A stretch of 64,000 nt of DNA from Porodaedalea pini (Eukaryota > Basidiomycota > Agaricomycetes > Hymenochaetales > Hymenochaetaceae), in contig NBAY01000037.1 of the NCBI GenBank assembly GCA_002794775.1, positions 62,001 through 126,000 on the forward strand. Reading direction: 5' to 3'. The notes beneath the pieces are model-generated. The model saw only the letters and a list, made by a program, of their open reading frames with translations, did not search any database and was not told the origin of the DNA. Shown piece after piece: positions 1 through 9,952 of the stretch (position 1 is the stretch's first letter; each line of letters opens with the position of its first letter). Both the position numbers and the translations under genes were made by a program.

Positions 1-35
1 AAAGTCCCCCAGACAGTCAGTGACAGTGACATATC

Positions 36-253
36 TGGGTACTCCCAGGGCATGCCCACCTGGGTACACCCAAAAAATTGGGCATGCCCATATGGGCACA
101 CCCAGAAAATTGGGCATGCCCACCTAGGAACATTGGGGAGGCCCAGTTGGGAGTGCCCTAGAAACTGGGTAGGCCCAATTTTCCCACAGTAATTACAATT
201 AGGTATACCCAGCTCACACCCACTGGGTGCACCCAGGAAATTGGGTACACCCA
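36..253. repeat. Array of TGGGNNNNCCCA palindromic 12-mers
   Basis: At least eight copies of a 12-bp palindrome TGGGNNNNCCCA are present at 36-47, 61-72, 79-90, 93-104, 111-122, 166-177, 224-235 and 242-253, with degenerate copies between them (for example 47-58). The middle four bases vary (TACT, TACA, CATG, CACA, TAGG, TGCA). Copies in tight phase near the edge of transposon-rich sequence resemble the subterminal protein-binding repeats of some DNA transposons, but no transposase is visible here, so that reading is an inference. Confidence 0.8.
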
Positions 254-1379
<1,126 letters not shown>

Positions 1380-1453
1380 GACCAGGACAGGAGTTGAACC
1401 TGTTGACCTCCACTTTCCGGGCATGGTGCTCTAACCATCTGAGCTACCAGGTC
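1380..1453 (-). repeat. tRNA-like module (probably SINE or pseudo-tRNA)
   Basis: The minus strand reads as a 74-nt tRNA-like sequence. It has a 7-bp acceptor stem with one mismatch, a D arm containing the A-box-like AGCTCAGATGG, and a perfect 5-bp T stem around TTCAACT (B box GGTTCAACTCC). The anticodon stem has a mismatch next to the loop, and position 33 is C instead of the universal U, so a working tRNA is unlikely. It resembles a second module at 2,074-2,137 on the other strand, which suggests a dispersed tRNA-derived repeat. It lies directly beside a 20-bp sequence shared with that second copy. Confidence 0.6.
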
Positions 1454-1489
1454 TAGGTATTCTCTTTGTCATATTCCAACAATCCCCCT

Positions 1490-2085
1490 CAAAGGGAATA
1501 CCAGCTTTGTGTGTTTGGAAAGCTCACCTCAGTCGTTGTGATAGTACAGGACTGAGGTGGCTAGTGGGGGATGACCAGCGCTTTATATGTGCTGGTCTGG
1601 ATCGGAATAAAGGAGGTGGCTGACATAGGATTTGTGGAGACAGAAACAGTGCGATGACGATCATCAACTCTCAACACTCCCCCTCATTGCGATGTGTAGG
1701 AAAATAAATAAATAAATAAAGAGAAATGAACAGTTACATATGTTCAAGAAAGTCCAAGGGGTTTGAGGCATTTCTCATGGAAAGCTGGAGCCGCGGCTTT
1801 GTGGCTTTGTGAGGATATCCGCTGGATTGTCGACACTGTTTACATGAGATAGGTGTATGCATCCTTTCTCAACTTTGTTGCAAATTTGATGGGCAGGGAT
1901 GTCGATGTGTTTAGTCTTAGACAGGTAGATCGGGTTCTGAATCATCTCGTATCACCGCCTGATTGTCAACATGAATCATGATGGGTCAATCAAGAAACGG
2001 CTGATTTATCTCTAGAAAGAAATGGTGAAACCATATCACTTCGCATGTGCAGAATGAGACCGCCAGATACTTGGCTTCAGCAGCT
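1490..2085 (-). mobile_element. Degenerate Ty1/copia 3' end (RNase H remnant, PPT, LTR piece)
   Basis: Read on the minus strand, 2,085-1,730 translates in pieces to the C-terminal part of a copia-type RNase H: an AEAKYLAVS block, a HVDNQAVI block, a TKHIDIPAHQI block and a HVNSVDNPADILTKP block. This is the usual order just before the 3' LTR. The frame carries stops and small shifts. It is followed by a polypurine stretch (CAATGAGGGGGAG at about 1,677-1,690) and then TGTTGAGAG, an LTR-like start, with a TATA-like ATATAAAG near 1,592. Integrase and most of the reverse transcriptase are absent, so this is a truncated dead copy. Confidence 0.6.
1690..1722. repeat. (AAAT)n microsatellite
   Basis: A short run of AAATAAATAAATAAAT lies in the copia remnant. 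It is simple sequence with no sign of function. Confidence 0.8.
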
Positions 2086-2137
2086 CAGATGGTTAAAGCA
2101 CCATACCCAGAAAGTGTAGGTCACAGGTTCAACTCTT
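2074..2137 (+). repeat. Second tRNA-like module, opposite orientation
   Basis: The plus strand carries A-box-like AGCTCAGATGG and B-box-like GGTTCAACTC at the same spacing as the minus-strand module at 1,380-1,453, with a clearly related sequence between them. The 3' acceptor half is missing. It ends in CTCTTTGTCATATTCCAACA (2,133-2,152), which is also found exactly at 1,462-1,481. This fits a pair of tRNA-derived repeats attached to the same LTR-like end in opposite orientations. Confidence 0.5.
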
Positions 2138-2814
2138 TGTCATATTCCAACACCTGTTGGTCTTTGTAAATCACATGAGGCATCAGCTCCCACATCAAAG
2201 TTTCCTGTCGGATTGGAATCATTGCAAGGTCTCAGTGTTCAGCTGGAGAAAATAAAACAAGATGATGACATTGATAGCCTACATCTGCATCTAATCCCAA
2301 TGCAACCACACCTCATCCATTAAAGGACGATGGAAGGAAGGCAAAAGGCGGGTCTGGAAAGAAAGAGTGACGGAAGAAGTCGCGTAGGCAGTACTTCAAA
2401 AATGCTACAAAGGAATCCCAGGCAAGAAGGCAGCTTGAGGGACTAGGGCCCAGAACAGAGGCCTGGGGGGAAGAGTGGTTGATTTCTTTTGGGGACTCAT
2501 GCTGATAAGCGACGAGTGGTTTTCTTGGCCAGATGCAACCGTCTCCCTCCTCGCTTGAGGGCTGTGCTTTTTGAAGCAACGAGTCTCCTGTCTTCCCTCT
2601 CTAACATGTGCAATCTAACACGGAGTGATCCTGCATGGATTGGCACAAGTATCAATTCTAGGAAGAGGTCAAAGTCAAAGTCAATGAATGCTTCTGAGGA
2701 TGAGCAGCACTCAAGGGTTGATGGGAGTAAAGAAGATGTTGAACTAGATGCTGAGTGTGATGAAGAAGTGAAATGGTTATTTGATGTTGAGCATTGGGGA
2801 TTATAGTTGCCATT

Positions 2815-3240
2815 GTCTGGTCCATGGACCGCTGGACCCTGGACCGGACCTGGATGAGACCAGAAGACATGCTTGAGACTTGCATAACATTGGGACATAA
2901 ATACTTAGGGTCTTCTGTGCCATTCAAACTGGTTTTCCCATGACCCAGGAGCAGGTCTGGTGGATACCAAGTGCCATACCCACCTTCATCCTGAAAATTT
3001 TGAATGCAGAGATATCAAAGATGCAGTACAAAGGCCTTTGCAAGGGCAATTCCTTGTCTCAAGTGTAAATATAATCAATCTCAACTTTTCTTCTCAATGT
3101 AGAAGTGGTCCAGGTCCGGACCTGGACTGGACCTTGGGTCTGGTCCAAAAGCGGTCCAATTGGGGTCTGGTCCAGGTCCAAGCTAAGGAGGAAAATCTGA
3201 ATCGGTCCAGGTTAAGGTCTGCCAACATCTTGCCCAGACC
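2815..3240. repeat. Cluster of GGTCCA / TGGACC motifs with a perfect 20-bp palindrome
   Basis: Two patches (about 2,815-2,865 and 3,105-3,240) are packed with GGTCCA and its complement TGGACC. At 3,108-3,127 they form the perfect 20-bp palindrome GTCCAGGTCCGGACCTGGAC. The second patch is read through by an open frame but gives only a low-complexity peptide. Dense short palindromes of this kind fit subterminal repeats or protein-binding arrays; the role is unknown. Confidence 0.7.
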
Positions 3241-3577
3241 GGACTGCGGCAACTATATTGGGGATACATTACAAGTGACCCAAAGTGAGTGCGTTCTCTA
3301 CACCTTAGTGGACAACCCGACAGACATGTGTCATACATATAGTTGTGTGCAGGCACTTGTCGACAGCAGTGGCCTTATTTTTGGAGTTATATGCAAGACT
3401 CCAGAAAAGGATTGGCCAGAGATTGTCAACGGCACTCAGACAGCACTGGAAACATTCGCTCAGAGTATCAAACTCACTGTGAAGTCTTTTACAAGCCGTA
3501 AAAGAGGCAATTTTGCTAGTCTTGCCTTTGGAAACTCCTACGGTGGAGGGCAGAAGATGAAAACACGTGAATCTTGA
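2960..3577 (+). CDS. Open frame of unknown function (weak)
   Basis: A 205-codon ATG frame runs through the GGTCCA palindrome patch. Its middle (about residues 50-85) is only the translation of that repeat. The C-terminal half (about residues 90-190, with a CGNYIGDTL stretch and a VIVNGTQTALETFAQ-like stretch) has normal composition and may be a remnant of a real exon. I recognise no domain. No intron signals or partner exons can be tied to it, so it may be chance or part of a decayed transposon gene. Confidence 0.2.
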   Translation: MDTKCHTHLHPENFECRDIKDAVQRPLQGQFLVSSVNIINLNFSSQCRSGPGPDLDWTLGLVQKRSNWGLVQVQAKEENLNRSRLRSANILPRPDCGNYIGDTLQVTQSECVLYTLVDNPTDMCHTYSCVQALVDSSGLIFGVICKTPEKDWPEIVNGTQTALETFAQSIKLTVKSFTSRKRGNFASLAFGNSYGGGQKMKTRES

Positions 3578-4481
3578 ATGTTGATGGTGTTTTACACTGC
3601 TGGTGGGAATATGTGCTGGATATCACAGGGACATGAGCAGCTAAATCAGGTTGTATGAGCCAAGCAGAGTATAAGCGCTACAAGGAAGAAGGGACTCATA
3701 GATGGGAGGAGGGATGGCAGCTGTTTTGTACAATGGATGAGCTACTTGCATCATGCACATGAGATTAATCAGGGACAATTGACCAGGGTAGCTGTCTGTA
3801 ATATTAATTTCTTTTTTCTTTTCTTGTTCTTGTTAAATTCAGCATCCAGACTGTTCGCCGTTATCACATAGCTACCGAAGACAAGGGGGGCAGTCAGACA
3901 TGTTCACCAATCAGTAACTTTAGCCAAATAAACATGTAGAAAGATGTAGCATGATGGTTACAAATATTCAAAAGGTATGCATATACTGTAGTATAGCCCT
4001 CAGTACGGTCGCCCTAGGGAGCTCAAGTGATTTTCCGTTACTCCAGGATCTCAGAAATTCTATGAGAACTGATGGCATCTACAAATGAGAGTGCCAAGGA
4101 CAGCAGGAGGTACCAATGCGTACCTACGAAGGCCTAGGAACGAAAGATAAGTCAAATGTTCTCTTTGGATAACATCAAGCATCCAATCTCATAGCATTCT
4201 TGGTCATTAGGGAGTTCGACCCCTTACCTTTCCCTGAAAAAAAAAAGAAAAAAAAAAGAAAAAAAAGAAACAACAGAAGAGTGTTTCCAGAAGGATTAGT
4301 TCAAAGGCTCGCTGAGCTTTATTCAGCATCTCTGGATGTTTTTTCCATGTCAAGGTACTGCCAATCTTCTATAGAAATAAGAATTGAGTGACTTTTCTCT
4401 AGGGGGAAAAGGGGTTAGGGGGTATCACCACGATGTGATGTAATATTATGTAATGTTCATTTAGTACATTCTAACCGGTGT
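3578..4481. other. No gene seen; A/G-rich low-complexity tract
   Basis: Nothing codes convincingly here. An almost pure purine tract (runs of A broken by single G) lies at 4,229-4,270. The rest is unremarkable intergenic sequence. Confidence 0.5.
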
Positions 4482-5034
4482 TTGTCAGTGCTTGCTTCTC
4501 TTTTGCCACGTCATGCCTCCTCTCATCCTCAACTCAGTCCCCGACATCCCCTTCCTGGGGACCCACCAGAGGGGTCTATCTCTCCCTCTGACTGTCTCTC
4601 AGATGCTTGGGGAGACGACTACCACAGGTGGTACACCGAATCCATAAAAAGACATAAGCGCCAATGCAAAATTCTTGGTTTTGTGCCAGATGTATACCAG
4701 CCCCTCCTTGTGCTATTCCAGGAATGCTACTTGAACAATGAGTCAGATCACCTTCTTAAACAGTATATGATAAGGGTATGGTCTGCTGTGGTTGAAAGTC
4801 TCCCAAATATAGATAAAAAAAAGGAGAAGGAGGTGGGGCAGAATGCTGATGCTGTGGAGGCTCTAAAAACAGCAATTAGCAGATGGTCTCCACCAGACTG
4901 TTTCAGGTGCTGGGCTATCCGCACTTATTACAAATCTGGGCATACCAAGGAGCAGAGGAAGAGATTCTATACTAGATTGATGTCACAGACTGGTTGGAAT
5001 GCATCCGTTTATACTGCTAATATCCTTGGGTGCG
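4482..5034 (+). CDS. First visible exon of a broken multi-exon gene, unknown function
   Basis: The frame from ATG 4,482 has good coding composition. A proline/serine-rich N-terminus is followed by a globular-looking stretch with AWGDDYHRWYTESIKRHKRQ near residue 45 and a Trp/Cys-containing block (WSPPDCFRCWAIRTYYKSGH) near residue 145. It runs into a strong 5' splice motif GGTAAGT at 5,034-5,040, after which the frame ends within 100 nt, so the exon probably stops at 5,034. I recognise no family. Downstream pieces with similar composition (acidic, Ser/Asp/Glu-rich) continue to the gypsy-1 insertion and beyond it, so this is probably the 5' end of one gene disrupted at 8,818. Confidence 0.4.
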
Positions 5035-5088
5035 GTAAGTACTTAAATTCTGTCTTTAAAGTAATAAAAAAAAATCTCATGAAAGGCT

Positions 5089-5559
5089 GTGCATTCAGAC
5101 TGGTCTGCATGGGCCAGATGGTCTGTTGAGAAAGGAGGGGAGATGTGGATAAAGGAAAATGTCTACGATCTATTATGTTCTAGTGGCGATGATATGTCGG
5201 ATAATGAGGGCTCAAGCAGCAAAATCCCACGAGCCGTCAACAGTGGTGAGCAGCCCTCAAGTCGAGATGCAGCACATAGGAGCAATAGCGCATCGCTTAA
5301 GGGGCAAGAGCAGAAGCAGAAGCAGAAGCAGAAGCAGAAGCAGACGCAGATACAGACGCAGACGCAGACGCAGACGCAGATGCAGAAGCAGATGCAGATG
5401 CAGAAGAAGCAAAAGAAAAGGCAACAGCAAGAGGAAAAGGACCAGGACCAGGCTGACATAGTTGAAGACGGTGAAGATGGTGTCTCACGGACCTCTAAAA
5501 CACAAATTGCTAATCAGAAGGTGCCCACTTGTCTACCGATTGATTATGCAATGCACTGA
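5089..5559 (+). CDS. Gln/Lys/Thr-repeat exon of the broken gene
   Basis: This open frame carries a hydrophilic segment (SSGDDMSDNEGSSSK near residue 35) and then a hexanucleotide repeat giving alternating Gln-Lys, Gln-Thr and Gln-Met pairs, followed by an acidic tail. Start and splice borders are uncertain because the frame overlaps the preceding ORF. It is probably an internal exon of the gene that starts at 4,482. A repeat like this makes a disordered or coiled region and says nothing about activity. Confidence 0.3.
   Translation: MHSDWSAWARWSVEKGGEMWIKENVYDLLCSSGDDMSDNEGSSSKIPRAVNSGEQPSSRDAAHRSNSASLKGQEQKQKQKQKQKQTQIQTQTQTQTQMQKQMQMQKKQKKRQQQEEKDQDQADIVEDGEDGVSRTSKTQIANQKVPTCLPIDYAMH
5310..5412. 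repeat. Hexanucleotide repeat (CAGAAG/CAGACG/CAGATG)n
   Basis: About seventeen 6-bp units in a row, CAGAAG first, then CAGACG, then CAGATG. One frame reads (QK)n(QT)n(QM)n; the antisense frames give Cys/Phe-rich and Ser/Ala-rich shadows, which should not be taken as genes. Confidence 0.9.
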
Positions 5560-5861
5560 CCTTCTTGGCTGTTTCATATTGTGACTCTCAGTCACAGGAA
5601 GGCAAAGACATAGAGATGGTGGTTGATGGTGAGAAACCAGAGGTAGCTGGTACAGGAGTACCCATGTCAGGCAATAGCTTAACACAGGAAGGCAAAAGCG
5701 CAAGCGCTGAACCTTTCCTGGGTCAATCTTCCAAGCCACCCGAAGGTTTGACTGACTCATTAGACACGCCCATAGTAGGGGTCGGAGCAGATCACGCAGA
5801 TGTAAGTTTATTCAGCACAGTAACCCATATATATTTTAACAATGAGCTGTTTTTTTGTTTA

Positions 5862-6447
5862 GGAAACAGGAACAGGGATGAGCGAGCCCGATGATGAAGA
5901 CAAAGACATCAGTCATCAAGAAGCTCATGGAGAAGAAGAAGAGGCATCCACCTCCACTTCCTCCACTCCCGCTTCACCGCAACCATCAAATGACCCAAGT
6001 CCATCTTCCAAGCATTTCAAGCAGAATGGGGGCCTTCACTTGAAACAGGAAGGCCTTGAGCCTGCATCAAGGCATCTGGCTGAAGCAGGTATAGACAGTG
6101 AAGACGATGACAATGACGATGACGATGATGATAAAAATGAAGACAGAGATGAAGACAAAGGAGACAGAGATGAAGACAAAGACAAAGATGGAGACGTAAT
6201 GGATGTAAGACCCCTGCCTAAGGAAAATTCACAATCTTCAACTGCTAATCCTTCTTTACTTCAGGAAAGAAATGCTGCCCATCCTAGCAAACATAACGAT
6301 CTCAATGAACCTGATGAGAACCAGGGGTCACTGACTATGCCATTAAAAAATGGGAAGGTCCTTGAACGAGTTCGAGATGTTGTGGGTGAAATGTTGTATA
6401 TTCAAAGAGGTTGTGTAACACAATTAACGTTGTTAAGCAGACTATGA
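5862..6447 (+). CDS. Acidic, disordered exon(s) of the broken gene
   Basis: A pyrimidine-rich stretch ending TTTAG at 5,861 looks like a 3' splice site. It is followed by an open frame rich in Glu, Asp, Ser and Pro with a long acidic run (about residues 75-110 of the frame starting at 5,878: DSEDDDNDDDDDD and KDEDKGDRDEDK-type repeats). The composition matches a nuclear or scaffold protein but contains no domain. It shares its orientation and bias with the frames before and after it, so I assign it to the same disrupted gene. Confidence 0.3.
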
Positions 6448-7189
6448 GGGATCAACCTCAACCTCTTTCTGCTGGTGAAGACAATGGATCACCAACCATT
6501 CCATCAGGTCAGTACCTTCCCTCTTTATTATCAGCATTTTTGCTGATGGCACAGTTTAAGTAGGGTGTTCTATTGCGAAGGCACTTGATGATGTGAACAG
6601 AGGTCATTCACCTAAATGGTTAAAGAGACCGTCGCCCATGGCTGTGAGCTGGGCTTGTAACTATGGTGCCTCGGCTTGTAATCAGTTACTAACTTTAACA
6701 GTTGGTTGCATCCATCCAGGATAACGTGGACAATGCCAAGAGTGAAAAAAAAACATTCCAACCTAGGAAACGTGAACCTTCAGATGCTGAAGTAACCCAG
6801 GCTCCTGAAAAGAGGCAGAAACTCAAGGAGCAAGAGCCAGTAAGCGTAACATAATTTATGGAAGAAGTCCATGGTGTCTTATGAGAGAAAAGATGGACAC
6901 AGGCACCAAGGATGTCTGAAACTAAACTGGTGCCAATGCCTCGAGAAAGCGAGCTGGAACAACATCAATGTCGGCTTCTCCAGCATCCGTGAAGAAGAAT
7001 AAATTTGATGTTCAAGATCAAGTTGACCCTACTACCAGCATCATCCCGAAGGTAGGGCCTTCTAGATCAAATTTAGCAAACTTTTGTCTGCTACTACAAA
7101 CTTTTAGCAGATGGCAAGCACCCGCTTCTCTTCATCTGCACCTCCAGATACAAAGAAAAAAGGTCCTTCCTTTTCTTTCCTTCCTCGTT

Positions 7190-7702
7190 GCTGATGAAAC
7201 ACTGATGAAAAGCAGGAGCAGGAGCAAAGGGTAAACCCAATGACCTGTGGCAACCCATCGTTCCCATTGATGATGGGAACAGGACACCCCACGAAATAGG
7301 AAAAAGAAACAATGCAATGATGATGGGGGGGAAGAATATGGGGGGGAAGGGTACAAAGCCTGGTTCTCGAGCAGCATCCACCGGCCCATCTAACGCTCGT
7401 AAAGGTCCGTTAGTCCCTTGCTCGGGGCGAATGACATCTTTAACTGTCTCTTTCATCCTTGATGCTGATGAGAACCAGGGAAATCAGGGGCAAAGGGTAA
7501 CACCAATGATCTGTGGCAACCCATCATCACCATCGATGATAGGGACAAGACACTGCACAAAATCAGCGCGCTGGAAAAAGGCAAAGCAAAGCCTGATTCT
7601 CAAACAGTGTCCACCGATCCATTCAGCACTCATAAAGGTTTGTCATTCCCTTGCATGGAGCGAATGGCGTCTTAAACTGTCTTTCTCCCCTTTGATATTC
7701 AG
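7190..7702 (+). repeat. Tandem duplication of an exon-plus-intron unit
   Basis: Two diverged direct copies lie side by side at about 7,190-7,458 and 7,461-7,702. Both begin GCTGATGA, share GGGGCAAAGGGTAA-type and CCTGTGGCAACCCATC-type blocks, then a GGCAAAG...CCTGGTTCTC-type block, then a CTCGTAAAGGT/CTCATAAAGGT splice-like step followed by related intron-like tails ending near a CTTTCATCC/CTTTCTCCC run. This is an old exon duplication inside the unknown gene. Confidence 0.55.
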
Positions 7703-8094
7703 GTAATAGCCATCGATAATCTTCGGAAAAATGGTGAGCTCCAGATTCCAGATCCATTAAAAAATGCTGCTGAGCTGAGCTGTTATCCAGGATATGGCAT
7801 CTCATCCTCTACTTCTCATGCTTTGAAGAAGAAGAAAGGGATAGTTCTGCTTTGAGAACTTTTTGTACTTTGGAATGTTAGTTACCCTTCCATTGTCTTC
7901 GTTAGTAGCCCATATGCTATTTATATATATTTCCCCCGCCTATCTTTGTGAGCTCCGGTCTGACCCACATCTCTACCATAGTATCCCATGGATCTGCTAG
8001 CTGAGGTTTTCCTGCTTCTGCCTCCGCTTCTTCTGCTTCCCTGTCCTCTTTAAGTGATAAGCATTTCAGTGTATGGTCACCTCACCCCACTAAC

Positions 8095-8600
8095 TTGACT
8101 CCAGGTGGTCATTACACCTCTAATTCATTGCAACCATATACGCTCGATGCAGCAGTCAATGATGGTGATGAAGTGTCAACTCAAGATGGGATTTGTTTGT
8201 CTTCACATGAAACATCTGTAAAAGGTTACCCAAAAAGTGATGTCCATATCACTACTCAACGCGCTTTAGTATTGAAAGCGCATTCGATCTTAGATGATTT
8301 CAGAGATGTAGAATTGGAGAGCGGCCTTTCTCGAATGAGTCTACTGGGCGATAAGAGCTCAGAAGGTGCACCTTTCGCCCTATGGGAATGATGGTGACCT
8401 ACAGGCAAATGATGCTATTGGTATGTGATTCCATTTCTCAAGTTTACTATTGAGCAGAGTGATTATCACATTTGAGTAGATATGGGGTACACTGGCTCCT
8501 TCTCTATGGAGGATAACCCTGCTGAAAGTGTAGCAATGGAGCCCTCACCATGTGTAGAGGATGATGCGCCTGCTAGCGTCTTTGGTGGGTACCCTCTAGA
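8095..8600 (+). pseudogene. Further exon-like pieces of the broken gene
   Basis: An open frame at 8,095-8,391 (about 98 codons, Ser/Asp-rich) and a second piece from about 8,480, bounded by a TAG splice-like acceptor and a GTGGGTACC donor near 8,586 (reading SFSMEDNPAESV and PCVEDDAPASVFG), fit small exons of the acidic gene. A GTATGT motif at 8,806-8,811 lies only 7 bp before the gypsy-1 insertion. The gene can no longer give one continuous product. Confidence 0.3.
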
Positions 8601-8817
8601 ACTAAAAGAAAAGAAAAGAAGATGAGGCTCATTTCTTATTCAAACTTAGACTTCAATGACACCTTTTCTTCAGCTAGCATCGATGTTCAAAGTGAGAAAA
8701 ATGTTGCTTTTACACAGTGTGCCACACATAAACATGCAACGTTATCTGTACAGGTTCTGCACTGGACCAAGGTGGATCTCAAAACGAAGTTGAGGACTAC
8801 TATGGTATGTACCTGAT

Positions 8818-9241
8818 TATTAGGACTTGAACTTTCCCCTTTTCTTTCATTTTCCTTTTATCATTTCTTTTCTTCTAACCACTCCTTTTCATCATATTTA
8901 GTTGTCTTTCCAATCATTTCCCACACTCCCTCCACATGACCTTCATTCATTCCATTCTGCTCGTTTATGTAACTTTAGATAATATAGTCCCATGGTCGCC
9001 ACTATATAAGGTCTCAGGAATCACATGAACTCCTTGTTCTGCTTTTCCTCTTACCTCCACGACGACCTAGGTGAGACTCGTCCTCCTTGTATAAGTTTAG
9101 ACTTGTATTAATCCTCTTACCTCCGCGATGACCTAGCCTGAGTAAGTGTGTCCTGAGTCTATGCTCGAGTATAGCACGTCCCAGACAAAAGTCAGCTGAG
9201 GCCTGCCCAGTCCGAGTCGTCTCCCGGACTCCCACCTAACA
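8818..9241 (+). repeat. 5' LTR of gypsy-1
   Basis: This 424-bp repeat matches 14,632-15,055. Its first bases are TA where the 3' copy has the canonical TG, a CpG-independent change that would also harm integration. It contains a TATA box (TATATAAG, 9,003-9,010) and two direct copies of a 24-bp block ending in GACCTAG (about 9,046-9,070 and 9,114-9,137). Confidence 0.95.
9003..9046 (+). promoter_or_regulatory. LTR promoter and predicted transcript 5' end
   Basis: A TATA box (TATATAAG at 9,003-9,010) is followed about 33 bp downstream by GTTCTGCTTTT (9,036-9,046), the 11-mer that pairs with the primer binding site. If the RNA begins at 9,036 its first 11 nt can fold onto the PBS, as in the self-priming Tf1 family. 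The start is predicted from this match, not measured. Confidence 0.6.
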
Positions 9242-9242
9242 T

Positions 9243-9253
9243 AAAAGCAGAAC
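9243..9253 (+). promoter_or_regulatory. Primer binding site, self-priming type
   Basis: AAAAGCAGAAC lies 2 bp after the 5' LTR and is the exact reverse complement of 9,036-9,046 inside the LTR. The same arrangement exists in gypsy-2. I see no obvious match to a tRNA 3' end. Confidence 0.7.
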
Positions 9254-9952
9254 CTCCCCCCAGGCTCATCTCCAGCGTACGTCGTCGCTGTTGACTCGCC
9301 TTCACTCGGTCTAGAGGAGCACTCCCCTCGAAGGACTCGACGTGTAAACCCCCTAAACGACAACCCTCAACCCTGCCCGGGCGTTTTCGGACGTTTGTGT
9401 ATTACATAAACTTCGCAACCGACTTTTCCCGACCCTGGCTCTCCGCATCTCCCTTTGGTGGAGAAGCCACTTAACTTGGACATGGGTGACGTTACATGTA
9501 CAGTCGTCGATGTCGTTGTCGATTGTTATCACTGTCGCCTCCTTCCGTCTCATTATCAATTTCGCCGACGAACCCGTTCAACGTTGGCATAACCCTGGAT
9601 CGAACGCGCAACCGATCCCTGTCCCTCCACCATCATCAAGATAGATCTCACCGACAAACAGCAATGGGCCCTCCCTACATCAGCCTGTTGGGATCCAGAC
9701 CGACCAAGTTACGTCACAACCAACAACAGCGGCGTTACATATGACATCTGGTGGAGTGAGATCCGGCATAGCTGGTATTTGACGAACGAAGAAGGAAGGA
9801 GAGCTAGGTGGCCCCCAGCCGTCCCGTCGTCACCTACACTGTCAACGTCCACCGTCAACTTACCACCGACTCCAGGACCCTACCACAAGACTCGGAGAGA
9901 TCTTTCACCGCCAACCCCTCCTGAACCTTTGACGCCTACGCCCAAACCCACA

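Noticed and set aside
1380..1453. Functional tRNA gene
   Set aside because: Acceptor and anticodon stems have mismatches and position 33 is not U. A related, truncated copy is nearby, so a repeat is more likely.
5163..5488. Cys/Phe-rich and Ser/Ala-rich frames on the minus strand
   Set aside because: They are antisense readings of the hexanucleotide repeat and have no independent support.
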